NCBI GenBank assembly: GCA_039707465.1
Contig: CM077648.1
Location: forward strand, 27,097,119-27,161,118
Length of the DNA: 64,000 bases
Direction: 5' to 3'
Origin: Rhabdophis nuchalis
Taxonomy: Eukaryota; Chordata; Lepidosauria; Squamata; Natricidae
Part shown: in pieces, positions 49,701 to 62,319 of the stretch
Numbering within the stretch: position 1 is the first letter of the stretch
How the letters are laid out: the number at the start of each line of letters is the position of its first letter
Notes under the pieces: model-generated
What the model was told of the DNA's origin: nothing
The model's database searches: none
The model's input: the letters and a program-made list of their open reading frames with translations, nothing else
Position numbers and translations under genes: made by a program

Positions 49701-50350
49701 TGTTACATTTCTCTTTAAAGGTGGATTCACCCCGTGGAAAGTAAAGGAACTTTTGTGAAGCCAACTAAATTAATTAGAGGAACCCCCCTTAACTCTTATT
49801 CCCTGCCTGGTCTCTTGTTTAATTTAAGACTTCTTCACTGTTCCTTAAAAATAAAAGAAACACAAATTACTCTTTATACTGCCTTTGGAAGAGGAAACAG
49901 ATTTAATAATAGGGATATGATGGAGTCAGAAGGCAAGGCAAGACAAAACAAAACACCCCCCCCCCCAAAAAAAAAACCCTGCCACAAACTTCAGAAAATG
50001 TTGCCTTTTAAATGGGACTACACGAAGCAAACAAAATGTTGAGGATCTCCCTAAAATTAAGTCACCCACGTCTCAGAATCCTGATGCCCCACGTGGTTTG
50101 CCATAGTAAACCATCCTAGGATTTGTAATTGTAATTATGTGTTTACAAAAGTTACACTTCAGCTATAGAGCAAGACTCAGTTTCATTGTGGCAACTCCTT
50201 GGCAAATTGGCCTCCTCGATTCCCCCCCCCCCCCAAGACTGGATGAAAAACATTAAAGGTCACGGAGGGCCAATCGTATTGTGCAAAGAACTGCATTTGC
50301 GAAAGCTCCGTAAAAGGACTTGATATCTCTCTTTCTCTCTTTCTCTCTTT
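46800..50350. other. Intron between candidate exon 1 and exon 2
   Basis: 3.5 kb of unique-looking AT-rich DNA with no recognisable gene or transposon; a few homopolymer runs. Confidence 0.4.
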
Positions 50351-50715
50351 CTCCCGTTCTCCCTTCCTTCCTTCCTTCCTTCCTGAATCCCAGGGAGATT
50401 GCAAGGCCAGGAAGTCAAGGCGCGTTTCTCAGCCACCAGGGAAAAGAATAGAAAAAGAAAAGACGGGAAAGCAGAAGGAAAAGGCGCTCGTCCAAGCCGG
50501 GCAAGGGGAGAACCTGGAAACGAGCGAGACCCCACTGGAAGCCCATGACACAAAACAAGCGCAGGAAGCCGAAGTCTCGGAGCCAGCCGAGCGCCTCCCC
50601 TCCCTCAAAAAAAAAAAAAACAACCACTCGGGGCCAGCCGTCCGAATTGGGGACTCAACTCACACCGCTGGCCCAGGGGCACTGCGCGGCCCACTTCCTC
50701 CGGCCTCGGGCTTAC

Positions 50716-51150
50716 CGGCTCCAGTTGGCTCTTGGTGGCTCCTGCCTTGCCCGGCGGGGATGGGTCCTGGATTCCGAAGCGCTGAGCAAATCCCCGGGCG
50801 GGGAGGAGAGGTCTGGGAGAGGGTCGCACCGCCGCCAGCGCCCCGAGCAGCAACTCCCGAGGCCCGCCCGAGTCAGAGAAGGGCGGCAGCCCAGCAGGAT
50901 CGTCAGGAGAAGAAACGGGGGCGTCGAGCAGCCCGTGGAAGGGAGGAAGGGAGGGGAGGGAAAGGCCAGGCCCGGGTGGGTTGGTGGCGATGGTAGCGGC
51001 GGCGGCAGCAGCAGCGGCGGGGCACCTTCCCGGCGGGCGACCCGGCTCCCCCTGCCTGGCTCGGGCTCTCCTGCGGCTCCTGTTCCGCTCAACTCCGCTC
51101 GGCTCGGCTCGCTCGGCTTGGCTGGGGGAGTCGCGTGACGTCAGCAGAGA
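50716..51150 (-). promoter_or_regulatory. PITX2: Candidate non-coding first exon and promoter of PITX2 A/B (proximal)
   Basis: A strong minus-strand donor (GCCG then GTAAGC, first intron base 50715) sits in a CpG island about 5.4 kb upstream of exon 2. Upstream of it on the minus strand is GC-rich DNA with a perfect CRE, TGACGTCA, at 51136-51143. Exon 2 opens with a true acceptor, so PITX2 A/B must have a non-coding exon upstream, and this is a good fit. The transcription start and the exon's 5' limit cannot be fixed from sequence. Confidence 0.5.
51136..51143. promoter_or_regulatory. Perfect cAMP response element TGACGTCA
   Basis: Eight-base palindromic CREB/ATF site in the CpG island at the candidate A/B promoter, about 420 bases upstream of the candidate donor. 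CRE half and full sites close to start sites in CpG islands are commonly functional; here this is inference. Confidence 0.5.
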
Positions 51151-51654
51151 TTCCACCAAACTGAAGTCGGCGGCCAAGCCGAGCGGAGGGAGGGAGGGAG
51201 GGAGGGAAGGGGTGAATAACGGGGGGGGGGGGAGGAGGAGGAGGAGAAGGCAGGGGCGGCCCAGCTGCTGCTGCTGCTGGGAAAGGACGGCGCCCAAGAA
51301 AGGGGATTGTGGGGGCAGACAAAAAAAAAAAATGGAACTCGGACGGACGGAGCCTGAATGAAGGAGATCAAGGTTAGAGCCGCCTCTATATCAAGCTGCG
51401 GGGCGCAGTCGAAGGAATGGACTACAATGCCTATTGGCCAGGGGCTGACGGGAAGTACAGTTCAAGATATATGTAGAGGACGCCCGTTTCACAAAAGCTC
51501 GGCAGACGGAGAAGGAGAAACCAAAAACCACCGTGAGAGACACAAGAGCAGTGAACAGGCTCCTTATGGTTGAAAGTTTCACTAAGAACAGTTAAACTTT
51601 CCGTGGGAGAGGACGAGCGTTACTAGCTCTGTGTGTGTGTGTGTGAGGGAGGGA

Positions 51655-51656
<2 letters not shown>

Positions 51657-51691
<35 letters not shown>
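51657..51691. repeat. (GA)n microsatellite
   Basis: About 16 GA units in the CpG island flank, followed by a G-run. Confidence 0.95.
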
Positions 51692-51694
<3 letters not shown>

Positions 51695-51699
51695 GGGGG

Positions 51700-54600
51700 G
51701 GGGGGAAGAGACCGACCACAATGGCAAAAAAAAAGATGCGGCGGAGCGAAGGCGAGAGAAGGGGCAGCGGTTAAAGAAGCGTAGCAAAACAGGCGCAGAG
51801 GAAAGGAAAAAGGGGAAGCCGAGAGGTGTCCTCTCAACCGGGGAAGCGGAGGAGAAAGCGAAGCGGGGGAGCTGAGGCTGGGAAAAGGCGAGCTCTTCCC
51901 CCAGAGGCCTGCTTGGCCTCCCTTTTCAAAGCTAAGCGGGCTTTCCTTTTCTTAAAGTCGCAGCAAAGGGAGAAGCGCCGAAGCCGGCGGCGAAAGAAAC
52001 AAAAGAGGGGAGCAAGTAGAGGAAGGAGAAGAGGATCGAGGCCCGAAGGGGGCCTGCAGGCAGAGGCGCAGCGCAAGAGCGGGGGTGGGTGGGTGCGTCG
52101 AGCCCTGGAGCCGCCGCAAAAGGGCCTGGAGTCGCCCCAGCCCACCTGGCTTCCCAATATTCAAGCCAGCTTGATGAACCCGGCAGGAAAACGGGGCCTT
52201 TTCTTTTCTTTTTTCGCGTTGCAGCTGGGAAAAGTTGGATGGGTGGCGGCGAGGGCCGCGACCTACAAGACCCAGAAGCGCCTCGCAGGGTAGAATTTCC
52301 CCGCCTGTCTCTGCCCCCAGCAGGTTCACCCAGGGTGACCGATCATTCATTGGTGAAAATGACGAGGCACGAGGCGTAGGAAGAAATACGGTTTCCGAAC
52401 GGCGGTGGCTGCCGTGCAGTTGGCGCGGTTTCCGGAGAGGCGGCCGGGGAAGCGGGTGGGGGGTCTATCCCGGGCCAGGCGCGCTTCCTCGGGAGCAAAG
52501 CCGTGGCTGAAAGAAGAAGCACGGAGAGATCCGGCCTGCTCGGTTACTACGACCCTATCAAGAAGAAACAGCGCAGGAGAATTTCCCTCTGCATTAAGGG
52601 AAATAGGGAATATTGTTGAACTATTAACCAAAAACACACTAGTAAGATCTATCACAGCAATTGCAAAGACAAATGCCAAAGTTGAGCTGCAGACACTACA
52701 CCTTAAACGTCTCCAAGAAATTGTGGGGCCCTTTTTGTTTTTGTTCCTCGTTCACAGCACGCCCTTCAAAATAAAATCCATTTTTAAACCTCAGTACAGT
52801 TAACTGTTTTCAGATCGCCATTAAATTTAATTTTGCTTTTGTGTTTTGTATTTTTTTTAAAAAGCGAAGGAAAACGATTCTACAATAATTGAAGGAGCTA
52901 ATTCTCTCCCCCCTCCCTAAAACAATTAAAAAAGTTGCTTTAGTTTGACACTCTTCTTTCAACTCTTTTTAGTGTAGTTGGAAACTGGGAAATGGGTCGG
53001 TTCTGACGCAAAGAAATGGGCGCCATTTTGAAGTGCCTGGTTCTCCGCCTACAGATTTAAACACTGAATGGATTATAATTTACCTGCATTTAATTTTTAA
53101 GCATTTTCGTTTCGTTTCTTGTAAGGAAATCCTTTTCTACAGCATGGCTGTAAACCTAGGCCCATTTGCTTGGAGTAAAAAAAATGGAATAAACATGAGG
53201 ATTAATTTATAAAATTGCTTTAGTGGGGAAAATTCTTATTCCGTCGATATTATTTTTAGTGTGCCTTAGTGTTTAAACATCAAATACAGTGTTACCACTT
53301 GCAGGCCATTTGAAATGACCGTCCTTCTTGTCATTTCCCCTACCGATTTTATTTGAAAAGGTAAAATATTTAGCCAATTCTATAAGCATCAAACATAAGG
53401 CCACCACAGGCACCTTGCGTTTAGAGTCGAATCGGATACTTCCGCTGCGGGTTCACCCACCGCTCCCAAACCGCACGTGTGAAAATGGAGCTGCAGACCA
53501 ACCCGCATTCGTGTCCTTGGGAAGAGCCTCCCCCCCCCCCCGAGTTATTGTATCGCAATAAGGAATGCGAAGGGAAAAATAAATCCATGGGGGTTAATCC
53601 TAAAATCTCTCTTTCGGTCGCTCCGTGAAGTGGAAGAGGGGGGGGGTGAGTGGGTCGTGAAAGTGGGGGGTTGGGGGAGAGCGGGAGAGAATGAAGCCTT
53701 TTGTTTGGCTCCCAGCGACTTCCAGGCGGTCCTTCGCCTCCCGGAATACCCCGGTGCTTCATACACCTAATTAATGTACGGACAGTAGTGGGTAAAATAA
53801 CTAAGGTAAACAGGCGCTCCGTGTTGTGGCTGCCTTTGCTTTGAATCCGTCTGAGGACCGGGAGAAAGAGGGGAGGTGGGGGGGGGGGCTGCTCCTTCCC
53901 CTGCCCCTCCTCCCAGCACGAGTCTAGGAAGATGCGCGCTTGTTCCCCACCACTTGCCTCTTCCAGGCACTTCAAATTAGGCTCTGTCACAGACCTGCCT
54001 CTCCGCCTCCCCCCCCCCCTCCAGCCCCAGCCAATGCTGGCTGGCTGGTTCTCCGTCTGCGCTACCTAGCCAGACTGCCAGCCGGCCTCCAGTTGCTTCC
54101 TTCCCCCCCCCCCCCTTCCTCCCCTTGTTGGTCCCCGGGCTGCCTCCCTTGCCCCCTTCAATGCCGGGGCTTCAGGCCGGAGCACGACTAGGGCCGGGCA
54201 CTTCTCTCTCTCCCTCGCTAGGAATGGGGTGAAGCTGAAGTGAGCAGCTGGTGGGAAATGCAAATGGCTGGTGGAGAAACATAAGATACAGAGTGATTTT
54301 CATTCCCTCCTCGAGTGCGTGGAAGGAGCTGGACATACGTTTCACGCTCCTAATCCTTCTTTTACATTTTTAGTCATACTCCTATTAAACAACTAATTAA
54401 TGCCCGAGATCGCTGGGGAATACATTAGACAGGCTGCCTCGAAACAGGAGTTTGGAAAGGTTGTCTGGAAACTGTGGAGCTGCTTTAATACACGGATTTT
54501 AATTCTTTCTCTCTCCTCATCCCTGCCACCTCCCTCCTCCATCCCCCATCCCAGCACCCTTTCTCTTTCTCCCAGGTCATGAAACACAATCCGGGTGTGT

Positions 54601-56030
54601 GTGTGAAGACATTGGCCCCTTTGGGCCACCGGAGAGCCCCAGCCGCTTTTCTGACTAGTGGTAAACAAAGTATGCAACGTCTTAACTAGGTTAGACCAAC
54701 TGGGTTATCTCAAGGTTACCTCTGTGAGAAGGTTCAGCGGCGACAAGATTGCGCGACTTTCCCAGTGACTTATTATTATTATTATTAGTATTGGAATTAA
54801 ATAGGGTGATTATCTGAGACTCCCTTGGAGGACACTCCGAAAGTATCTCTGAGATGCCGCAAGAAGGGACTTTGGAAAAATGGCCCCTTTTCCCGGCTTC
54901 TCGCAAAGCTTCGCCTGAAGTCATTTTGCCGCGGCGAAGTTTGTTCTGCTCATTTCCATGAATCCCGAACTGAGCAAAGGCAGGGTTGAAGCCTCGGCTA
55001 ATAAGCAGGTGGAGTTAGTTGCAAGTGCTAATTTCGGGCACTTGATTTTCCATTGAAGGACGGCTGGTTTATTTAGGAAATAAACGGACACTTAAAAAAA
55101 AAAGACCTCCAGAAAGATCCCCAAAGGCCGTTTTTAATTGTCTACTAGTTATAGTGGCTACTAATTGCCTACCAATCGACTGACATTGCGGGTAGCAATT
55201 CTTTTTTTTAAAAACAAACAAACCCTGTTTTATTTCTTCAAAGCTGATGGTCGGATTATAACAATCTTAAATACAAGCCCTTGACTTCCGGAATCAGATG
55301 GACCTGTTCACAAAGCATTTCCCGTTCCAGATTCCAGAAACGATTTTAACTGCCATTAGATTTTACTTATTTAAAATTGATGGTAAAAAACTGTCCTTAA
55401 CCAAAATGCTGATCCTGGAAATGCAACATTCTGTAGTAACCCCGCTTGGTAGCAGATAATTCCCACTCACTTCAATGGGGCTGACCCAAAGGTAGAAGAA
55501 TCCAGGCAGTTTATTCAGAACTTGGTCCTATGAAATTTAGCAAGGTGTGCTAAGGCTACCGGAGTTCGAAGCTACCGATTTCCAAACAAACCCGCCAACA
55601 TTGCAATTGCCCCTTAGCCAAGAATGAAATCTTTTTCAAACCAATTTCTCTTGAGTAAAATGAATGTAAATCTTTTTTGTTGGTTTTACTAGGGATATTG
55701 AAAATATTCTGCTCTATCATCTATTTCCCCAATGAGAATGTATAAAATCAAACTCAGTTAAAAAAGAAAACCGTGTTTGCTCTTCGTTTAGGTCAGTGGT
55801 CCAGGAGGGGGAAAACGTTATTTAAAAGAAAGCATTTTTGGATGGGAATGCAAACTAAAAAGGTTTGATATAGTAGCATAATTACACTAAAATCATATTC
55901 TAGTACCTTATGCTAATAATAAAGAAAAATCGAAGAGAATGGCTGATAAGAATTCTATTTACAGACATTCAACGCTAATTTCATCCAGGAACTGAGATAA
56001 ATGTGAAAATTGGGAAGTGAAGGAGAAGAA
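51700..56030. other. Sequence between the two candidate upstream exons
   Basis: CpG-rich to about 52.5 kb, then mostly unique AT-rich DNA. Basic Arg/Lys/Glu frames at 51.7-52.3 kb come from purine-rich composition. No gene, RNA or transposon recognised. Confidence 0.4.
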
Positions 56031-56082
56031 ATTTCAATAGTAAAGTATATATATATATATATATACACCTTACTATTGAAAT
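56031..56082. repeat. (TA)n flanked by perfect 13-bp inverted repeats
   Basis: ATTTCAATAGTAA at 56031-56043 and TTACTATTGAAAT at 56070-56082, with a (TA)n-rich 26-base centre. Confidence 0.95.
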
Positions 56083-56950
56083 ATTGCGAATGGGGTGGAA
56101 GTTTACAACACACGCGCTGCACTTTTGTTTTATGACTTCTGCATTTCCTCCTCCCCCCCCTTCCTCCTCCCCTCTATTTCTTTTATGATTTTATTTCCGT
56201 ATTAGTCGTCTAGGCATCTCGATTCCATACAAATAGAAAAACGGGGGGGGGGGCGGGGGCGGGCGGGAAACCCTTCGAACGGACCCGTTCATTTGCATAT
56301 AAATTAAAACCCATCCAGCTACCTCCTGTGTTCCGGTAGCCTATTATCGTTGCGAAACCAGGAACGCTTAAATACTTGAGCGAAGTGAATATATATAAAT
56401 GTCTTGACTCAGTAATGAACGGCCTCATTAAAAACGTCCCATCCCGACGGTCGGAATTAATAAAGAAATAAAGAAAAGAAAAGAAAAGAGGGAAGGAGGA
56501 AATACCCTGGTAGAGAGAGAGGGAGGGAGGGAGGGAATACCCGGGGAGAGAGAGAGAGAGAGAGGGACAGAGAGAGGGAGGGGGGGAGGCGGAAATGTTC
56601 AAATCCGGACTTATTCGGACACAAGGCAACAATCCATGGGAACACAAAAGGGGCATCTCCCACCCCCACCCACCCCATTTACAGAGACTTCGCGAGAAAC
56701 CAAAGCGAAGCAAACGGGAGGTGGAAGAAGTACAAAGGGAGACCCTCCCGCCCCCCCCCCCCCCCCCGCTTTCCGCGCCTGGTCTCTGCGCCAGCCGGAT
56801 CTCAGCCTCCTCTGCCAGTGGCCGGAGCTGCGGCTCCAGATCCAAGGACGCCCTCTAGCCCCGGCGGTCGCTCGGCTTCCCCGACTCTCCTCCCAGACCG
56901 TCGAGCCCCGGCGGCGGCGTGAGAAACCCCCAGCTCCGGCGAGCGCTTAC

Positions 56951-57200
56951 CTGGGTCCGGAGCAGAGGCGTGAAAGGAGGGGGGGGGGGGAAACCTTCCT
57001 GGACAGGGCGAAGAAGAAGCGGCGCGGCGGAATGCCACAAGTTGCTGGGGAGGAAAGGCGGCGGCGAAGAGGAGGGAAGAAGCGGGGCTGGCTGGCGGTG
57101 GGAAAATCTGTCGCCTCGGGGGCCAGGCAGGAGCGCCCTTTCATTTCAAGCGCTTATTGATTTGCTGTTGTCATCTTTGGCCGCGCAGAAGGACACTTGA
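56951..57200 (-). promoter_or_regulatory. PITX2: Candidate distal non-coding first exon/promoter of PITX2
   Basis: A second good minus-strand donor (GACCCAG then GTAAGC, first intron base 56950) lies in another CpG-rich block at 56.7-57.2 kb. It could be an alternative upstream first exon joining exon 2 about 11.6 kb away. A short open frame runs through it on the minus strand but shows no recognisable protein. The 5' limit given is arbitrary. Confidence 0.4.
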
Positions 57201-57411
57201 AAAGAAGCGCTGAGCTCAGGGAGGGGGTGACCCGACCGGCGCTCTCCCCCAAATCTTAATTACCACCTTCATGCCTTGGGAGAAGGGGAGGAAAAAAAGG
57301 GGGAGAGAGGAAAAGAAAGAGTCCAGCAGCCAAAAAAGGCTTTGCTTATTCGCAACTTTGTCTTAATTATTCCAGACTTCTCCCTGGGCGATCCTATCCG
57401 CTTCCAGGCAG

Positions 57412-57415
<4 letters not shown>

Positions 57416-57497
<82 letters not shown>

Positions 57498-57655
57498 ATC
57501 TCTCTCTCTATCTTTAACTATCTATCTCTTTATCTCTCTCTCCCTTTATCTCTCCCTCTCTCTTTATCTTTATCTCTCTATCTCTCTATCTCCCTCTCTC
57601 TCTCTTTATCGCGCTCTCTCTCCCTCTCTCTCTCCCCCTTTCTCCCCAGCAGCCT
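57416..57655. repeat. (CT)n microsatellite, 240 bp with imperfect part
   Basis: About 40 pure CT units to 57495, then CT/TTTAT interruptions to about 57655. The Ser-Leu frame across it is an artefact. It lies just upstream of the candidate distal first exon. Confidence 0.95.
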
Positions 57656-57659
57656 TCTT

Positions 57660-58476
57660 TCCCAACGACCAAGCCCCCTGCTTGAGCGCTCCTGCTCCCC
57701 GAACCCTGGTGGGGTGGATGCACCCACTCAGAGGGCTCCCGGTTGGAGGGCAAAGGCTGCCCCGAGGACAGAATTCGAAGCTGCCTTCTGGCTCTCTCGA
57801 ACCAGCCAGTTGCATTCGAATAGGGGAATGAAAAATGAGAGAAGGAGAAGGAAGTTGTCGGGGTGGGTGGGGGAAGAGGGATTAACAGAGACCCAATGTT
57901 CCCTTCTTGCCAAGGGGTCTCCTCGGGTTTCAGCTCCCGAACTTGTCTGAATGTCGGGTTTATGGGAAGCGAAGATGCTTCTGAAAACAGGGGAAGGGTG
58001 GTGGGTTTTGGTTTGGTTTTTTCCCCCTGTGGATCACAGCAGCTCTCAACTAGGGGCTGGGGGATGCGTGGGAACCGTGCCATTGAGTCGAGTTCCTGCT
58101 TTGCCAAACTACCTGTCCTTCCCCGAGAGAAACACTCTGCTGTACTCCAGCTGTTTTGAACTTCAAATTCCTAACAGCCTGGCTAAGAGCCAGAAATCAT
58201 CAGAACCGGTAGTTCCCGAAAGATCTGAAGGGCACACAGGCTGCTTGCCTACTCATCATTTCCAGGGTGTTTTTCTTTTTAGATCTTGTTTTTTTCTTCT
58301 GTAGTTTTCACAGGAGAGATTTATAGTAGGCTGTTGGGGTTTTTTTTAAAGGCACCCTTATAGTAGTGCAGGCAGCATATTGCCCAAGCCGGGGCTAGGG
58401 GACAGCCAAAAAAATATTATAAATACAAATATATATATATTATAAATAACTTGGGAGGGAATTGGGCCCCCTAGAC
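57660..58476. other. Upstream flank, nothing recognised
   Basis: Moderately GC-rich, no gene or repeat recognised. Confidence 0.35.
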
Positions 58477-58611
58477 CAGGGGTCCCCAACATTTGCAACT
58501 TTAAGTCTGAAGGACTTCATGTCCCAGAATTCTCCAGCCAGCTTTGCTGGGTGGAGAATTCTGGGACCTGAAGTCCTTCAGACTTAAAGTTGCAAAGGCT
58601 GGAGACCCCTG
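58477..58611. mobile_element. Palindromic MITE, perfect TSD
   Basis: CAGGGGTCCCCAACATTTGC to GCTGGAGACCCCTG; octamer CCCTAGAC at 58469-58476 and 58612-58619. The arms carry the AAGTCTGAAGGACTTC variant shared with the copy at the window's left edge. Confidence 0.95.
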
Positions 58612-58619
58612 CCCTAGAC

Positions 58620-61470
58620 TACTGTTGGGTTGGTTTTTTTGTTTTTTTGTTTCCCAAAAAAGAAAGTCAAACAGCAAAGATGAAAGAAGAGAGCGGAAGA
58701 TGCTCTTCTCGACTTTTGGAAGCAAAGTGTCTACTTCTCCCACCCTCCCATCTTTGGAAATAATGTTGTTGTCCCGCCCCCCCCCCCTCTCTCCCGAGCC
58801 AGCTCTGGAGGAAGCGAAGCGCGAGAAAACCCTGCGTCTCTGGAAGAGATGAAAACAAATCACCACAATGAAAGGAACACTGAACAAACCTGAAGAACCT
58901 GCCCAGGCTTTTCGACCTTGGAATAAATGGGCAGAGGAGACGTTAGAAGGATAGTGACAGAACTATAAATAGTTCAGTTGTCAAACTGTTTTGGTATCTG
59001 TCGGTATCCAGAAATGGAGCGTAGAAAGTAGATTTCCACAGGGTAAAAAAAAAAAAAAAGACAAACAGCTCTGCAGAACTCTTCTATTCTCTCTATAATC
59101 AGACTTTATTGTTAATTGCACCAGATCCAACCAAATGCTTGGATTTAAGCAGCCACTGTCCCTATGCCACCTTCCGTTTTTGCACCCTACTGCCTTTGTC
59201 TTTCCAGAAAGTTTTACATCAAGCCAAGAATTTCCAATGGAAGTTTAATAGATCTCTTGGGCTCTAGGAGTAATGCTAGGACCTCTTTGGGGGGCAAGCC
59301 AAACTTTTACAATTTCTCTTTGGATTCAGAGGTGATCTTGATTTTTGCCTTTGTGTTTATCAGCAATTAGTGGCCCTGTATTTGCTGTGAAGCCCCTCAG
59401 AAATGTAACCATCTTGGTCAAATTGTTCTACCATTCCCAGTGACTGCCTTGTGAAACAATATCATTGGCAGATGTTTTACATAATAACTGTACCAGAGCT
59501 AAATCAAAATCAGCCTGAAACCATATGAATAAATTGATGTGCAGAAAAAGTGGCCATTATTCTTAATTCTTGAACTTACTATTGGTATTCTTTTCTGCTG
59601 TCCTTCATATGCCAAAGCAGCATTACATATAGGCCAAAAATCAGAGGCCAGTAGATTTCTACTTTTTCAAAAGAAAAAAGAAACTTGTTTGACTCTGGGA
59701 TAGTAGATCACTTTCAGTTGTTTTTGGATTCTATACTTCTGACTAACTGCTAGTGGCCCCCAACCTTCAGTTGAGATAAAACAGGCAGTCTTAAATAGTA
59801 GCAAAGCTAATATTAAAATAGGAGAGGGAGGGGAGGTAGGGAGGGGGAGAGGGAGGGGGAGAGGGAGGGGGAGAGGGAGACTTTTATAAAGTTAGATCAT
59901 TGGCATGTATAGTTCATTGTCTTCCCTAAGGAAGAACTTTTATAATATTCATCTGATACCTTATTCTAAGATCTTAAAAATTGAACTGGGAACAGGATAC
60001 TGAATAGGCATACAATAGAGTGGGTAGTGAATCCACAGAAACTTTATTTTTTTCCAAGCTTAAAAAAGACTGTCTAAATTAGTTTTACATTTGAACTAAA
60101 TTTTCCATTCCCATACAACTTAATAATTTTCTTTATCCCTGATTTTCATGTTGATTGATTGATTGATGTTGGGTGTAGTTCAAAGCTATCGGTGGGATTT
60201 CCATTAGTAGAATTGCCTTCACCTTGATACTGGTGTCTAGGAAACCTCTGTTACTGAATCTTCAGAACTAACAGCTTTAAGTGAATACAACATTTGATTT
60301 TGACCCAGATAAGGCAAACTTTAAAAGAGACAAAATCTCTTCAGATTGATATGGATGCTTTCCAAGTTGACTTGGGAATGAATAGGAGCTGAGATTCAAA
60401 ATTCTGAAGTGTCATGCTTCCTATTAATTGTAAATGCCAGTCAAAAGGATGACATTTAACTGTAGATCCTTCTGAGGACGTGAAGTCAGATTTCAGAAAA
60501 CTAAGAATTGGTGTGTTTTTGTTCTAATATTCTCTAATTTTGTAGTGCTTTCTAAAACAAGGAAATGCCAATAAATGTTTTGTGTGTGAGGGAGAGACAA
60601 AGACTGTGTGTGAATGGGGGTTGTATTTGTGTGTGTGCAAACTGGAAAAAAAATTGTAAGCATTGTTGCCACCCTTGTGGGCATTAAGCCTACAACATTT
60701 CATATGGATCATGTTACTCATTAAGATACAAGTAGAGTCTTCGCAGTTTTGAGGTGAGTAATCTACTGTGGGCAATGTGTGGCATCTGTCCAAGGACTTG
60801 CCCACAGTCTGCTTTTACAGACTAAAAACAACAGCAATAATAAAGTCACACTAATTTATAGAAGATGGATCAAGATTGTGAACAAATGTAGGATGGAAAA
60901 GGAAAGATGTAGGAAAAGGGCTGGAAGATTAAGATGGAATGGTTTGGACTCCGATCAAGAAGGGATTAAGTGTTGCACAAAAACAAAAATTATCTCTGTT
61001 TCCTTCCTCTTCAAAAGTCTTGTTTTGTTGAGTCAGAATTAACAATTAATATATATCTGGACTTGGCAAAACATCATATAAGACTCCATATTTGTCTCAC
61101 AAAGTGAATAATTGTAAACTCTAGTAAACCTTTTTGTGTATATTTACAAGGTAAATAGAACAATCACTCACTTCCTTTCTCCCAATCTCCATATTGGTGT
61201 TGCACTAGAATAGTTTCAAAATAAAAAAACCAAAACAAATAAAATAAAAATAAAATCATGTTTGCCCATCATGGTGGAAAAATCAATTGCTGGGGCTTTG
61301 ATTTGAATAAAGATGGATGGAAGCCTTACTGCTATGAGTTTGGACATAGATGTACTTATTGTAAGAGATAAATTTTCTAGTAGAATGTTGATGCTGTAAA
61401 TTTACAACTCATATCTTGAATGCTGTCTTATACTGCATCAAGACATTTCATCCAATACTATTTTTACCTG
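58620..61470. other. Upstream flank
   Basis: 2.8 kb without a recognisable gene. A G-rich purine repeat lies at 59821-59880; the rest is AT-rich unique sequence. Confidence 0.4.
59821..59880 (+). repeat. (GGGAGA/GGGGGAGA)n G-rich tract
   Basis: At least ten runs of three or more G within 60 bases, with short A-containing spacers. Confidence 0.9.
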
Positions 61471-61491
61471 TGAGAGGCAGTTTGGTGTAGT

Positions 61492-61972
61492 ACTCCATGG
61501 CTCGGGGCCTAGCTATATATGAGACCGCCTCCTGCCCCATACATCCCTTCGTCCGATCCGCTCCCACAGAGACGGTCTTCTTCGGGTGCCGTCGGCGGGG
61601 CAATGCCGGTTGGCGACACCCAGGGGAAGGGCCTTCTCTGTGGCGGGCCCGGCCCTCTGGAACGACCTACCCCCCGACCTCCGCACTATCTCGGACCTCC
61701 GCCTCTTCCTCCAACGTCTTAAGACGTATTTATTCCAACAAGCCGGCCTAGGATAGCCCCCTCTGACTTTTTAAGAAAATTTATAATTTGGTAAGGGTTT
61801 TAACATTGGTTTTAGCACGGGTTTACTAATTTAATACATTTTAATTGATATTTATTGTATTTTGTGTTTTTAAATGATGCCTGTGCGCCGCCCTGGGTCC
61901 TACCAAGGAGAAGGGCGGGGTATAAATTTAATAAAATAAATAAATAAATAAATAAAATAAATAAATAAAATA
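61492..61972 (+). mobile_element. CR1 LINE 3' end inserted in the SINE
   Basis: 5'-truncated coding remnant (CPIHPFVRSAPTE in one frame, then RARPSGTTYPP) and 3'UTR CCGCCCTGGGTCCTACCAAG, GAAGGGCGGGGTATAAAT with (AAATA)n tail. TAGT is repeated at both borders. Confidence 0.8.
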
Positions 61973-62103
61973 GTGATTAAGGTGTCAGGCAAGAAATTGG
62001 GAGACTGTGTGTTCTAGTCCTACCATGCCCATAAAGCATGGTAGGTAAGTAACCTTGGGCCAGTCACTTTCTCTCAGCCCTAGGAAGAAGGCAATGGTAA
62101 ACC

Positions 62104-62319
62104 CAGGGGTGAAATCCAGCAGGTTCTGACAGGTTCAGGAGAACTGGTAGCGGACATTTTGAGTAGTTCAGAGAACCAGCAAATACCACATCTGGCTGGC
62201 CCCAGAGTGGGGTGGGAATGGAAATTTTGCAATATCCTTCCCCTGCCATGCCCACCAAGCCACACCCACCAAGCCACGCCCACAGAACTAAGAATAAAAA
62301 AAATTGAATTTCACCACTG
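62104..62319. mobile_element. Non-autonomous hAT element inserted in the SINE
   Basis: CAGGGGTGAAATCCAGC to AATTTCACCACTG; octamers GGTAAACC and GGCAAACC (one mismatch). Reverse-orientation relative of 1157-1693, sharing the CCACCAAGCCACACCCACC block. Confidence 0.85.

Noticed and set aside
50545..51297. Long frames on both strands around 50.5-51.3 kb
   Set aside because: CpG-island sequence with Pro/Arg/Ser/Ala-rich translations in several frames; interpreted as a non-coding first exon and promoter.
51592..52510. Arg/Lys/Glu-rich frames
   Set aside because: Purine-rich composition and a (GA)n repeat; no domain.
53421..53990. 189-codon minus-strand frame
   Set aside because: Proline and homopolymer rich, no domain, no splice context.
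57276..57950. 224-codon plus-strand frame
   Set aside because: Its core is Ser-Leu repeats from (CT)n.
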